Of a DNA stretch of 64,000 bases, positions 54,348 to 61,173 are shown one piece after another (position 1 is the first letter of the stretch; every line of letters begins with the position of its first letter). Origin of the DNA: Aquilutibacter rugosus (GTDB lineage Bacteria > Pseudomonadota > Gammaproteobacteria > Xanthomonadales > Xanthomonadaceae); contig NZ_JAZHBO010000002.1 in NCBI RefSeq assembly GCF_036541335.1, forward strand, positions 744,001-808,000, given 5' to 3'. The position numbers and the translations under genes were made by a program. The notes under the pieces were generated by a model. That model had not been told where the DNA came from, did no database searches, and saw nothing but the letters and a program-made list of their open reading frames with translations.

Positions 54348-55395
54348 TTCCACATTTGCGCAACGCCTGTTGCGCTGGTTCGACGTCCATGGCCGCCATG
54401 ACTTACCGTGGCAGATTGAACGGAGTCCGTATACCACCTGGGTCTCCGAGGTCATGCTGCAGCAGACTCAGGTCAGCGCCGTAATCCCTTATTTCCGGCA
54501 GTTTATTGACCGCTTTCCCGATGTCCATGCATTGGCTACTGCCGATGAAGACGCCGTATTCGCTCACTGGTCGGGCCTGGGTTATTACTCGCGCGCTCGC
54601 AACCTGCATGCAGCCGCCAAGCTTTGCGTCGAACTGCACGATGGGCACATCCCCAACGATCCGGATGCATTGCTGGCTTTGCCCGGCATCGGTCGCAGTA
54701 CCGCGGGGGCGATTCTGGCGCAGGCGTATGGCCTTCCCTATCCGATCCTGGATGGCAACGTCCGGCGCGTGCTGGCACGTTACTTGGGCATAGAAGAGTG
54801 GCCCGGCAGCGCTGCAGCCCAACGGCGTTTATGGGATTTTGCACAGAATCGGGTTGCTGCCGATCGCACCGCGGATTACACGCAGGCACAGATGGATCTG
54901 GGCTCCATGATCTGCAAGCCGCGCAAGCCAAGGTGCGCTGAATGTCCCTTGCAATCCGACTGTCAGGCATTGGCAATGGAGCGCACGAATCGCATTCCGG
55001 TCGCCAAGCCGCGTCGCGAACGACCGACACGTCATGCAGTTGCGGCCATTCTGATGCACGAGGATCGGGTGCTGCTGATTAAGCGGCCGCCTGCAGGTAT
55101 CTGGTCTTCGTTATGGACTTTGCCGCAAGCCGATACCACGGAGTCGCTGCTGGATTCCTTGCCGCGCGTAGCTGCTCAACTGGCAGCACCCGTTGCACTG
55201 GAACCGATCGAGCACGCCTTCTCGCATTATGATCTGCGCTTGCAGCCGCTGCATTTCGGCACGATCGAGTTGAGCCCGCAGATTTCCGACCGCAATGATG
55301 TGCGCTGGCTGGGCTATGCCGAATTGAACGACGTAGGTCTGCCTGCGCCCATCCGCACTTTGCTTGCCCACACTATTCTCAGGAAACCCCAATGA
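54334..55395 (+). CDS. mutY: Adenine DNA glycosylase MutY
   Basis: MutY removes adenine paired with 8-oxoguanine. It is 353 residues with SEVMLQQTQVSAVIPYF (catalytic Glu), the helix-hairpin-helix LLALPGIGRSTAGAIL, the catalytic Asp in YPILDGNVRR, the 4Fe-4S cluster C-x6-C-x2-C-x5-C from about residue 194 (CKPRKPRCAECPLQSDC), and a C-terminal NUDIX-like domain. It begins at TTG 54334 within the ftsY 3' end, and yggX overlaps its stop by four bases. The mutY-yggX pair is conserved. Confidence 0.95.
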   Translation: MTETDSTFAQRLLRWFDVHGRHDLPWQIERSPYTTWVSEVMLQQTQVSAVIPYFRQFIDRFPDVHALATADEDAVFAHWSGLGYYSRARNLHAAAKLCVELHDGHIPNDPDALLALPGIGRSTAGAILAQAYGLPYPILDGNVRRVLARYLGIEEWPGSAAAQRRLWDFAQNRVAADRTADYTQAQMDLGSMICKPRKPRCAECPLQSDCQALAMERTNRIPVAKPRRERPTRHAVAAILMHEDRVLLIKRPPAGIWSSLWTLPQADTTESLLDSLPRVAAQLAAPVALEPIEHAFSHYDLRLQPLHFGTIELSPQISDRNDVRWLGYAELNDVGLPAPIRTLLAHTILRKPQ

Positions 55396-55661
55396 GCCGA
55401 ACTGTCTTTTGCCAACTGCTGCAACGCGAAGCCACGGGACTGGATTACGCCCCATGGCCCGGCGAATTGGGTCAGCGTATTTTCAGCTCGATCAGCCGCG
55501 AGGGCTGGGAGCGCTGGCTAACGCATCAGACCGCACTGATTAACGAGAATCGCCTCTCGCCCATGGACCCGAACCATCGCGCCTATCTGACCGAACAGAT
55601 GCAGCGTTTCCTGTTCGAAGGCGGTGCCGACGCCGTGGCTGGCCTTACGCCGGAAGCCTAA
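55392..55661 (+). CDS. yggX: Probable Fe(2+)-trafficking protein YggX
   Basis: YggX is a small cytoplasmic protein that protects iron-sulfur enzymes under oxidative stress. It is 89 residues starting SRTVFCQLLQREATGLDY with the conserved Cys at residue 7, followed by PWPGELGQRIFSSISREGWERW in two stretches and NENRLSPMDPNHRAYL. Its ATG overlaps the mutY stop. The context fits, because MutY itself carries an iron-sulfur cluster. Confidence 0.96.
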   Translation: MSRTVFCQLLQREATGLDYAPWPGELGQRIFSSISREGWERWLTHQTALINENRLSPMDPNHRAYLTEQMQRFLFEGGADAVAGLTPEA

Positions 55662-55666
55662 TCGCG

Positions 55667-56578
55667 TTAGGACGCGTCAGGCGCAGTCTTGATGCGGATG
55701 CTCTCAATCGCCGGCGCTTTAAGCTCCGGTGCGGTGCTGCCCGGTACGGGTGGCGGGAATCTCGACGTTCGCTCATTCCAGTCCTGAATGGCCTGCATGA
55801 GCTCATCCTGAGTCTTTGCAACAAAGTTCCACCAGATCAGCGGCGGATCGATCGGTTCGCCGCCGACCATTAGCAGTCGGCTATTCGCATCGAGCCGGAT
55901 CTGCAGCGCCTCGGCTCCCGGCGCCAGATACAGCAGCTCGCCGGTCTGCACAGATTCGTTGCCAATTTCGGCATGTCCGTATAGCAGCATGAATCCGTAT
56001 TCGAAACCGGGTTGCAGATCAATGCCGATAGCACCGGCATCGTCTGTTGAACTGAAATCCGCACCGATTAGCGGCGAATAAATTTCGGCCGGTGAACGAT
56101 GTCCGGCCAGTTCACCGGCCAGCACCTTTACGGTGACACCGTTTACCGTGAACTCGGGAATATCCGCGTAGTTTGCAAAGTCCGCAGGTCCATGACGACG
56201 TGACTCCGGCAATGCAATCCAAAGTTGCGCTGCATGCATTGGAGTGCCGTCGCGAATACTGTCCTCGGTATGGAAAACACCGTTACCGGAGGTCATCAGA
56301 TTCACTTGGCCCGGATAGATGATCTGTTCGTTACCCAGCGAATCGCGATGCATGATCTCGCCTTCGATCATCCACGTAAATGTCTGCAAGCCGATATGCG
56401 GGTGCGGCCCGACGTGCAAGCCCTGGCCCGGCTCAAAGCTGACCGGGCCGACATGATCGAGAAAACACCAGGCGCCCACTGAGCGACGCCGAGCATTGGG
56501 CAGGGCCCGATGGATGCGGGTGTTGGTGCCCACAATGGACTTGCGGGCAGCGTAGCGTTCGAATTGAAGCGCTGTCAT
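55667..56578 (-). CDS. Pirin family protein
   Basis: A bicupin pirin of 303 residues from ATG 56578 (313 if translation starts ten codons earlier). The N-terminal cupin holds the metal site GPHPHIGLQTFTWMIEG with HxH, and the later His and Glu in NGVFHTEDS. The C-terminal cupin follows with FEYGFMLLYGHAEIG. Some bacterial pirins oxidise quercetin; others are regulators. No partner is evident. It converges on yggX with a five-base gap and no clear terminator. Confidence 0.9.
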   Translation of the reverse strand: MTALQFERYAARKSIVGTNTRIHRALPNARRRSVGAWCFLDHVGPVSFEPGQGLHVGPHPHIGLQTFTWMIEGEIMHRDSLGNEQIIYPGQVNLMTSGNGVFHTEDSIRDGTPMHAAQLWIALPESRRHGPADFANYADIPEFTVNGVTVKVLAGELAGHRSPAEIYSPLIGADFSSTDDAGAIGIDLQPGFEYGFMLLYGHAEIGNESVQTGELLYLAPGAEALQIRLDANSRLLMVGGEPIDPPLIWWNFVAKTQDELMQAIQDWNERTSRFPPPVPGSTAPELKAPAIESIRIKTAPDAS

Positions 56579-56722
56579 GGCATCAACATACACCGTCAGC
56601 GATGACACATCAAAATTTCCCCTGAGCGACGGTTGTAACAGACAAAAGAAAACCGGGCGTTGTCAAAGTTGATGCTGTCCTGTGCGCTGTCGCGCCCGGC
56701 GATTCAGCCATCCGATATCAGC

Positions 56723-57631
56723 TCAATCGAAGCGTCCCTGCGCAGCGCAAGCTATGAGCCCATCGACGATGTAACGCACCCGCGGGCTGAGGTGGGCGCG
56801 TTTGGGCCAAATCGCATGGATGTCAATGCGGCTGCCCGCGTATGCATCGAGCACGGAGCGAAGACGACCATCCCCCAGATGCTCGCGCACCATTGACAGG
56901 GGGAGTTGGGCCAGGCCCAGCCCTCGTGCAGCGGCATCGACCATCGCTTCGCCATCACTGATCTGATGGCTGGCCGGAGGTGTGACGCGCTTCTCCACCC
57001 CCTGGTCCTTGACCCACCAGACCATGGGTGGACCTCGCAGGGCACCAACAACGCAGCGGTGCGCCGAAAGCTCTGAAAGTGTCGTCGGCTCGCCGTGATC
57101 GCGAAGATATTCGGGCGAGGCACAGATGACACGCGGCTGGGTGGCCAGACGCCGCGCCACCAGGTGGGCGGTGTCCTTTAAGGTGCCGAATCGGATCGCG
57201 ATGTCCACGTCCTCCTGCAGCAGGTCGCTGGTTGCGTCGGTGAAGGTCAGGCTCAGTTGCAGACCGGGGTGAGGCCGAGCAATCTCGATCAGCGCCGGCA
57301 GCACGACGCGGCGCCCAAACGCCACCGGCATATCAATGTGCACCCGACCATTGAGAACCCGGTTGCTTGATGACAGCGCCGCCTGCGCGGCGGTGATCTC
57401 CTCCAAAGCCAAGGTGCATGCCGCAAGGTAGGCCTCGCCATCGGCCGTAAGTCGAGTCAGGCGCGTGGTGCGGTGAAACAACTTAACGCCCAAGCGCTGC
57501 TCAAGCCGAGCAACCGTTTTGCCGACCGCTGATTTGGTCAGGCCCATGCGATCAGCCGCTTGCGTGAAATTGTCGCTGCGCGCAGCGGTCACAAAAACGG
57601 AGATGCCAGCGAGCGGGTCGACGTCTTTCAT
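56723..57631 (-). CDS. LysR-type transcriptional regulator
   Basis: A LysR family regulator of 302 residues from ATG 57631. The N-terminal winged helix reads FVTAARSDNFTQAADRMGLT, then KSAVGKTVARLEQRLGVKLF. The C-terminal effector domain includes GRVHIDMPVAFGRRVVLPAL and IAIRFGTLKD. It is divergently arranged with a small tautomerase gene 137 bases away, so it most likely controls that gene and itself; the inducer is unknown. The frame continues 14 codons upstream, but ATG 57631 gives the usual distance to the DNA-binding helix. Confidence 0.92.
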   Translation of the reverse strand: MKDVDPLAGISVFVTAARSDNFTQAADRMGLTKSAVGKTVARLEQRLGVKLFHRTTRLTRLTADGEAYLAACTLALEEITAAQAALSSSNRVLNGRVHIDMPVAFGRRVVLPALIEIARPHPGLQLSLTFTDATSDLLQEDVDIAIRFGTLKDTAHLVARRLATQPRVICASPEYLRDHGEPTTLSELSAHRCVVGALRGPPMVWWVKDQGVEKRVTPPASHQISDGEAMVDAAARGLGLAQLPLSMVREHLGDGRLRSVLDAYAGSRIDIHAIWPKRAHLSPRVRYIVDGLIACAAQGRFD

Positions 57632-57693
57632 AGTAGATTTGTGCGCTACTTTGATAGTAAATATGGGTGACAATCGAAATGTATTTCTACTTT
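57626..57693. promoter_or_regulatory. Candidate LysR operator repeats between regulator and tautomerase
   Basis: Two imperfect 16-base direct repeats, TTTCATAGTAGATTTG (57626-57641) and TTTGATAGTAAATATG (57650-57665), match at 13 positions with a 24-base offset. CTACTTT also occurs twice (57646 and 57687), 41 bases apart, about four helical turns. The first repeat covers the LysR start codon. This fits a binding site used for autoregulation. It is inferred from pattern and position only. Confidence 0.5.
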
Positions 57694-57768
57694 AGCATTT
57701 AACTTGCAGCCTGGACCGCCGGCATTGGCTTCCGGGTGTTGGGGTAAATCCAACTGAAGGAGTCGAAA

Positions 57769-57972
57769 ATGCCTGTCGTACGAGTGAGCTGGTTTGAAGG
57801 CAAGGACCACGCACAAAAGCAAAAAGTCGCAGCGGAGATCACGGAGAGCATCGTGCGCAACACCGCGACCGATCCCAACTACATTTATGTGATTTTTGAA
57901 GACGTGAAGCCGTCGGACTGGGCCGGTGCCGGCAATCTGTTCGGCGCGCCTGAAAACTCCCCAGCAGGCTGA
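57769..57972 (+). CDS. 4-oxalocrotonate tautomerase family protein
   Basis: A 67-residue tautomerase-fold protein with the essential Pro directly after the initiator Met (MPVVRVSWFEGKDHAQKQ), which becomes the N-terminal catalytic base. NYIYVIFEDVKPSDWAGAG is the typical second half. AAGGAG lies upstream of the ATG. Family members tautomerise or dehalogenate small keto acids; the substrate is unknown. It is divergent from a LysR gene. It is the last core gene before the tRNA-Phe scar. Confidence 0.9.
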   Translation: MPVVRVSWFEGKDHAQKQKVAAEITESIVRNTATDPNYIYVIFEDVKPSDWAGAGNLFGAPENSPAG

Positions 57973-58055
57973 GTCCGCAATCGAGTGCGCATGTCACTGC
58001 ATTACCAGATTAGCGGGCAAGAATTGGCACTGCCGCCGCGAACACTAGGCAACAA

Positions 58056-58079
58056 AAACCCCTGATAAATCAGGGGTTT
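58056..58079 (-). terminator. Terminator downstream of the tRNA-Phe remnant
   Basis: AAACCCCTGAT and ATCAGGGGTTT form an 11-base stem with a two-base apex. On the minus strand the stem is followed by TTTTTG. It lies 16 bases after the encoded CCA of the tRNA-Phe remnant, where a tRNA terminator is expected. Confidence 0.85.
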
Positions 58080-58094
58080 AATCGTTTCAGGTAA

Positions 58095-58141
58095 TGGTGG
58101 CCGGGGAGGGAATCGAACCCCCGACACGGGGATTTTCAATC
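58095..58141 (-). other. 3' half of tRNA-Phe (GAA), probable integration attachment site
   Basis: On the minus strand the 47 bases read GATTGAAAATCCCC, GTGTC, then a T arm with GGTTCGATTCC, and GGCCACCA with encoded CCA. This is the tRNA-Phe sequence from the GAA anticodon loop to the 3' end. The 5' half (acceptor, D arm and anticodon 5' strand) is missing: beyond 58141 the sequence is unrelated. A 3' tRNA half without its 5' half, next to AT-rich DNA with integrase fragments, is what remains at one end of an element integrated into a tRNA gene. The complete tRNA is expected at the far end, outside the window. Confidence 0.85.
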
Positions 58142-58261
58142 ACTCGAACAACGTTGTAGTATCAATGAGTTACAGAAACTTAAATTATGCACAGTCGCTT
58201 GCAAGTTATTGATTTGCATAACATCAACATCGAATTTTATGCTGAATTTCAGGGGTAGGTA
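58142..58261. promoter_or_regulatory. Leader of the island's Ntn-hydrolase operon
   Basis: This AT-rich non-coding leader contains an inverted repeat, GCATAA at 58216-58221 and TTATGC at 58237-58242, separated by 15 bases, which could be an operator. AGGGGTAGGT just before 58262 is a good ribosome-binding site. No convincing -35/-10 pair was identified. Confidence 0.4.
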
Positions 58262-59281
58262 ATGACTATTGATGTGGCGCTAGCGACGAGCGATGCCATG
58301 GTTCTTGGTTGCGATTCGCTTTCCAGCATCAATGAAATTGCGTTCTTTCCGAAGCGCAATCCGGCGTGCGTCGTGTTGGATGAGCACGGAAATCCGAAGT
58401 GGGACGATCAGGGACGTATGCTTATTGCGATCGACCCAAATTCTCCATCGCATATCGCAACTACAAGCGTCATGGGAGGTGTACAGAAGATGTTTCTCCT
58501 GTACGAAGACGCGAATTTCGAGTGCTCTGTCGCGGCCATCACGTCTGGAATGGCTTCGATCAGTGGAATGACAATCGCAGAAGTCGCCGACCGTTATCAC
58601 GCGTCCAAGCAAAACGACGGCAGCCAATTCCGTACTGCGCGAGAAGTTGTTGATGATTTCACGGTCTACGTTCGCGGACTTTGGGAAAAAGACGAATTCA
58701 GGTCCCTCCTCAATTTCCTCATCGCTGGCTTCGGGCCAGATGATACGCGCATTCGAACTTTCAGCGTAGCGATCGCGATACCGCAAGTGGTCGAGCAGTT
58801 TCGATTTCCAGAGGAAGCTCGGGACGGGTTTGGCCTTGCGTGGGACGGTCAAGCAGGGAATGCAGGGCGTTTGCTCAGCGGCGTTGATTCCAATCTCAAG
58901 TCTGAAATTGAACGTTATATCCGCTCAATGCTAGGTATCTATCGGCAGCAAGTTGCAGAGGATATGTTGGCTGGCCTAGCAGACGCTGGCGTCGAGATCC
59001 CTCCCTCATTCAGCTACGATTTACGAGAGCTCGGGTCGGTAAATTTGCCATGGGAGCTTGGCTGGCAGGACATCAATTACCGGAATCTGCCACTCCAGAC
59101 TGCGGTTGAACTGACGGCGGCACTTGTAAATATCGAATCTGGTATGCAAAAATTCGCTCAGGGAATTCCGACAGTTGGTGGCAGAACTAGAATTGGGATC
59201 CTGAGGCGCGGTAAGGGTTTTCTTACCCTGAATGAGCCATCGCTTGTACATCACCACACGGGATACCATACCGATGAATAG
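58262..59281 (+). CDS. Proteasome-fold N-terminal-nucleophile hydrolase, uncharacterised
   Basis: A 339-residue protein that reads as a proteasome beta/HslV-like Ntn hydrolase. Thr follows the initiator Met (MTIDVALATSDAMVLGCDSL). Counting that Thr as 1, Asp falls at position 17, as in proteasome beta subunits. QKMFLLYEDANFECSVAAIT supplies the Lys-33-like segment, displaced by an insertion of about 50 residues. The C-terminal half has the family pattern LPLQTAVELTAALVNIESGM and VGGRTRIGILRRGKGF. A His-rich tail ends the protein (HHHTGYHTDE). No hslU or other ATPase is nearby. It lies at the island edge and is coupled to the next gene. The fold call is fairly firm; the function is unknown. 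Confidence 0.75.
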   Translation: MTIDVALATSDAMVLGCDSLSSINEIAFFPKRNPACVVLDEHGNPKWDDQGRMLIAIDPNSPSHIATTSVMGGVQKMFLLYEDANFECSVAAITSGMASISGMTIAEVADRYHASKQNDGSQFRTAREVVDDFTVYVRGLWEKDEFRSLLNFLIAGFGPDDTRIRTFSVAIAIPQVVEQFRFPEEARDGFGLAWDGQAGNAGRLLSGVDSNLKSEIERYIRSMLGIYRQQVAEDMLAGLADAGVEIPPSFSYDLRELGSVNLPWELGWQDINYRNLPLQTAVELTAALVNIESGMQKFAQGIPTVGGRTRIGILRRGKGFLTLNEPSLVHHHTGYHTDE

Positions 59282-59501
59282 CCTTGCAATTGAAAACGCA
59301 TGCGCCGTGGCCGATCGGGAGTCCGGATCTTCCAGCTCGTCGCGAGCGATCCCAAGAAACCCCTATAAGCTTACGACGTCTGGCCAGGTGACTGTTCCCA
59401 ATAAAAAAACGACGGCGCCTACTTCTGATAGGGCGAAGAAGACGACACGTTATGTGGTAACCGTCTCTGGCACAAAAGTGATCAGACAAACGCGAGATTG
59501 A
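59274..59501 (+). CDS. Small basic protein coupled to the Ntn hydrolase
   Basis: A 75-residue protein from ATG 59274, which overlaps the hydrolase stop by eight bases, so translation is coupled. The sequence begins MNSLAIENACAVADRESGSS. A low-complexity, Ser/Thr/Lys-rich, probably disordered middle follows (TVPNKKTTAPTSDRAKK), and the last part looks like a short beta hairpin (RYVVTVSGTKVIRQTRD). No known family is recognised. The coupling suggests a partner, substrate or inhibitor of the hydrolase; this is inference. Confidence 0.6.
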   Translation: MNSLAIENACAVADRESGSSSSSRAIPRNPYKLTTSGQVTVPNKKTTAPTSDRAKKTTRYVVTVSGTKVIRQTRD

Positions 59502-59519
59502 TTTCTCGGATTGAAGTCG

Positions 59520-59552
59520 AAAAGCTCGGGAATCCCCCGAGCTTTTGTTTTG
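59520..59552 (+). terminator. Intrinsic terminator after the Ntn-hydrolase operon
   Basis: AAAAGCTCGGG pairs with CCCGAGCTTTT (11 bases, loop AATCC) followed by GTTTTG. It closes a two-gene unit 18 bases after the small gene, confirming that the pair is a self-contained transcription unit. Confidence 0.88.
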
Positions 59553-59613
59553 CTGATCGTGAAAAAATTCGCCTTATGATGGGGACTACTCCGCCGATTA
59601 ATCGATTTGAAAA

Positions 59614-59826
59614 ATGCAAAAGATCATCACCATTGAAAACGAATTTGGCGACACGGTTGAAATCGTACAAGTTAGAGGGGGACGCATCAACACTGATTCG
59701 CTTGATGGTTCCGGCGATGTCATGTATCGCTATGCATACTTCACCAAAGACGGCCAAGAGTGCGAGCAAATGCTGAACGAGATGGATGTGCCCGGATTTG
59801 GACTAGTGCGGATTCCGCGGGTATGA
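59614..59826 (+). CDS. Small hypothetical protein
   Basis: A 70-residue open frame (MQKIITIENEFGDTVEIVQV onward, ending in FGLVRIPRV) with an even beta-strand-like pattern (IITIENE, VEIVQV, YRYAYF) and acidic character. No family is recognised and the ribosome site is weak. It follows a terminator, so it would need its own promoter. It converges on the integrase remnant with adjacent stops. Codon use appears plausible, but the gene call is tentative. Confidence 0.4.
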   Translation: MQKIITIENEFGDTVEIVQVRGGRINTDSLDGSGDVMYRYAYFTKDGQECEQMLNEMDVPGFGLVRIPRV

Positions 59827-60078
59827 TTACTTAACCGGCTTCACGCGCGAGACTTTGTGGCGGTAACGGGCTGTCATTTGCTCGGTTTTATGCCCTGCAC
59901 CTTCGCGGGCGTCTGCCAGCGTGCCTTCGGTGTCACTGATGCCGCGGTGCTTGAGGCCGTGGAGTTTGAAGCGGTCTTCGGGCTCGAGGTAGCCGGAGCG
60001 GAGGATGTTGCCCCACATGCGGTTCCAGGCACTGTCGGTCGCGCTTTTGCAAATTTGGTCACCTGTGGTGGTAGTCAC
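59827..60078 (-). pseudogene. Tyrosine recombinase C-terminal remnant
   Basis: About 83 residues matching only the C-terminal catalytic end of a phage-type integrase: DSAWNRMWGNILRSGYLEP, then HGLKHRGISD (HxxR), GAGHKTEQM (second His) and the nucleophile Tyr in ARYRHK, ending RVKPVK. The region that would hold the first catalytic Arg and the whole N-terminus is missing, and sequence beyond about 60078 is unrelated. It is a decayed duplicate of the integrase end at 61174-61770 and cannot be functional. Confidence 0.85.
59829..60055. repeat. Diverged long direct repeat, copy 1 (integrase 3' end)
   Basis: About 225 bases match 61176-61402 in the same orientation with scattered substitutions (roughly six in seven positions by eye). 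The shared block begins at the end of the integrase gene and stops where copy 1 loses homology. Confidence 0.85.
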
Positions 60079-60257
60079 TCATCACAGCAAAATGCACTTG
60101 ATCACTACAAACGGTTAAACATGGCAACAGTAGTAACATCACACACATTTTTTTACAGATCGCCGATTAACATGTAATCTGCATCACAGTTTCGTTGAGA
60201 AAGAAAGTTCAATACTGTTGAGGAATTCGGTTTGAATTCAACAATAGGAGTTGTGTC

Positions 60258-60770
60258 GTGAAAGTGCATTTCTGTGCCGCATTATCAATCTCACTGTTAA
60301 CGCCCACAATTTTGTTTGCCCAAGAGCCACCTCCAAGGCCGCCTGAAATCTCTACGAATCAGCCTAATCTTGCGTGTAAGGCGGCTGCTCAGTTCGCTAC
60401 TGCTGCGATGGCGTATCTCGTTGCAAGAAAATTTTTAGGCGAGCCGTTAAGCTCCGCATTGGGCGCGGCGGCGGCCGGTATGACGGCGGTCGCAACGGGA
60501 GTAGGCGCTGAAGCAGGCGCAATAAAATGTCAAACACAGCTGGAATGGATGAACTATAGCCAACGTACGTCCTGGTATAACAAGAATAAGTTATTAAAGG
60601 ATTGGGAGCGGGATTGCGATCTCGGCCCTTGTGGTCCCATGCCAGTTTCCCGAAACCCAGGAATGGGGATATCAGCCGACGACTTGCACTTCTTGCTGGT
60701 TAATTACAACAGTCAGCGCAACGAGTGGCTTAATGCGCATCAAGTTGGCGATGACCGAAGTGAACAATAG
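60258..60770 (+). CDS. Exported small protein with hydrophobic Ala/Gly segment, unknown
   Basis: A 170-residue protein from GTG 60258, with AGGAG eight bases upstream. A signal peptide (CAALSISLLTPTILFAQ) is followed by a Pro-rich start (EPPPRPPEIS). Next comes a long Ala/Gly-rich hydrophobic stretch (AAAAGMTAVATGVGAEAGAI) bounded by Cys residues, and a polar C-terminal part with four or more Trp/Tyr and two Cys (DWERDCDLGPCG). I do not recognise the family. The small membrane protein gene follows nine bases later. The pair sits between the two integrase remnants, so it is probably mobile cargo. Confidence 0.65.
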   Translation: MKVHFCAALSISLLTPTILFAQEPPPRPPEISTNQPNLACKAAAQFATAAMAYLVARKFLGEPLSSALGAAAAGMTAVATGVGAEAGAIKCQTQLEWMNYSQRTSWYNKNKLLKDWERDCDLGPCGPMPVSRNPGMGISADDLHFLLVNYNSQRNEWLNAHQVGDDRSEQ

Positions 60771-60779
60771 GCATTGAAA

Positions 60780-60968
60780 ATGAGAATCGAACATTCTCGG
60801 GCGTTGCGGTCGCTAAGCGCATTTGCAATCTGTTTAGCTACCGCAACCGTCGCAATGGACTTGCTGTCACTCATTGGGATCGCGTTACCGTACCCCAATT
60901 TAACGAAGTACCCGATTTCTATATTTTGTCTTCTCGCAACTTACATCAAGACGCCGCATGACGAGTAG
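60780..60968 (+). CDS. Small membrane protein, unknown
   Basis: A 62-residue product from ATG 60780 (a TTG two codons earlier at 60774 is also in frame). It contains two hydrophobic segments, LSAFAICLATATVAMDLLSL with IGIAL, and YPISIFCLLATYI. It starts nine bases after the exported protein's stop, suggesting cotranscription. No family is recognised; an immunity or accessory role for the upstream product is only a guess. Confidence 0.45.
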   Translation: MRIEHSRALRSLSAFAICLATATVAMDLLSLIGIALPYPNLTKYPISIFCLLATYIKTPHDE

Positions 60969-61173
60969 CCGATTGGGTTCGACACAAATTCCCTGGGAAC
61001 ATCGTCGATAGCTCGCATGAAGTATATGACTACTTATTCGTCGATTGGCACCGCGCTGTCTAGTCAGCTGCTCACCACTCCGGCTAATAACCCACATTTC
61101 TTCCCACGTGGAATGACGCGAATGACTTCCTGATCCTGATCAGGCAGTTCAGACACTTCTCATTTATTGGGTT
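60969..61173. other. Non-coding stretch before the integrase remnant
   Basis: AT-richer sequence without a credible gene. It contains a short near-palindrome, CTGATCCTGATCAG, near 61130 and nothing else that I can identify. Confidence 0.4.

Noticed and set aside
58095..58200. Complete tRNA-Phe gene
   Set aside because: The 5' half (acceptor strand, D arm and anticodon 5' strand) is not present beyond 58141, so only a 3' half can be claimed.
58262..59281. Hydrolase as HslV
   Set aside because: No hslU is adjacent, the protein is about twice the length of HslV, and an insertion precedes the Lys-33-like segment.
59274..59501. Small protein as a Pup or ubiquitin-like tag
   Set aside because: It lacks the C-terminal GGE/GGQ or GG ending, has no ligase gene nearby and shows no beta-grasp pattern. 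Only a partner role remains possible.
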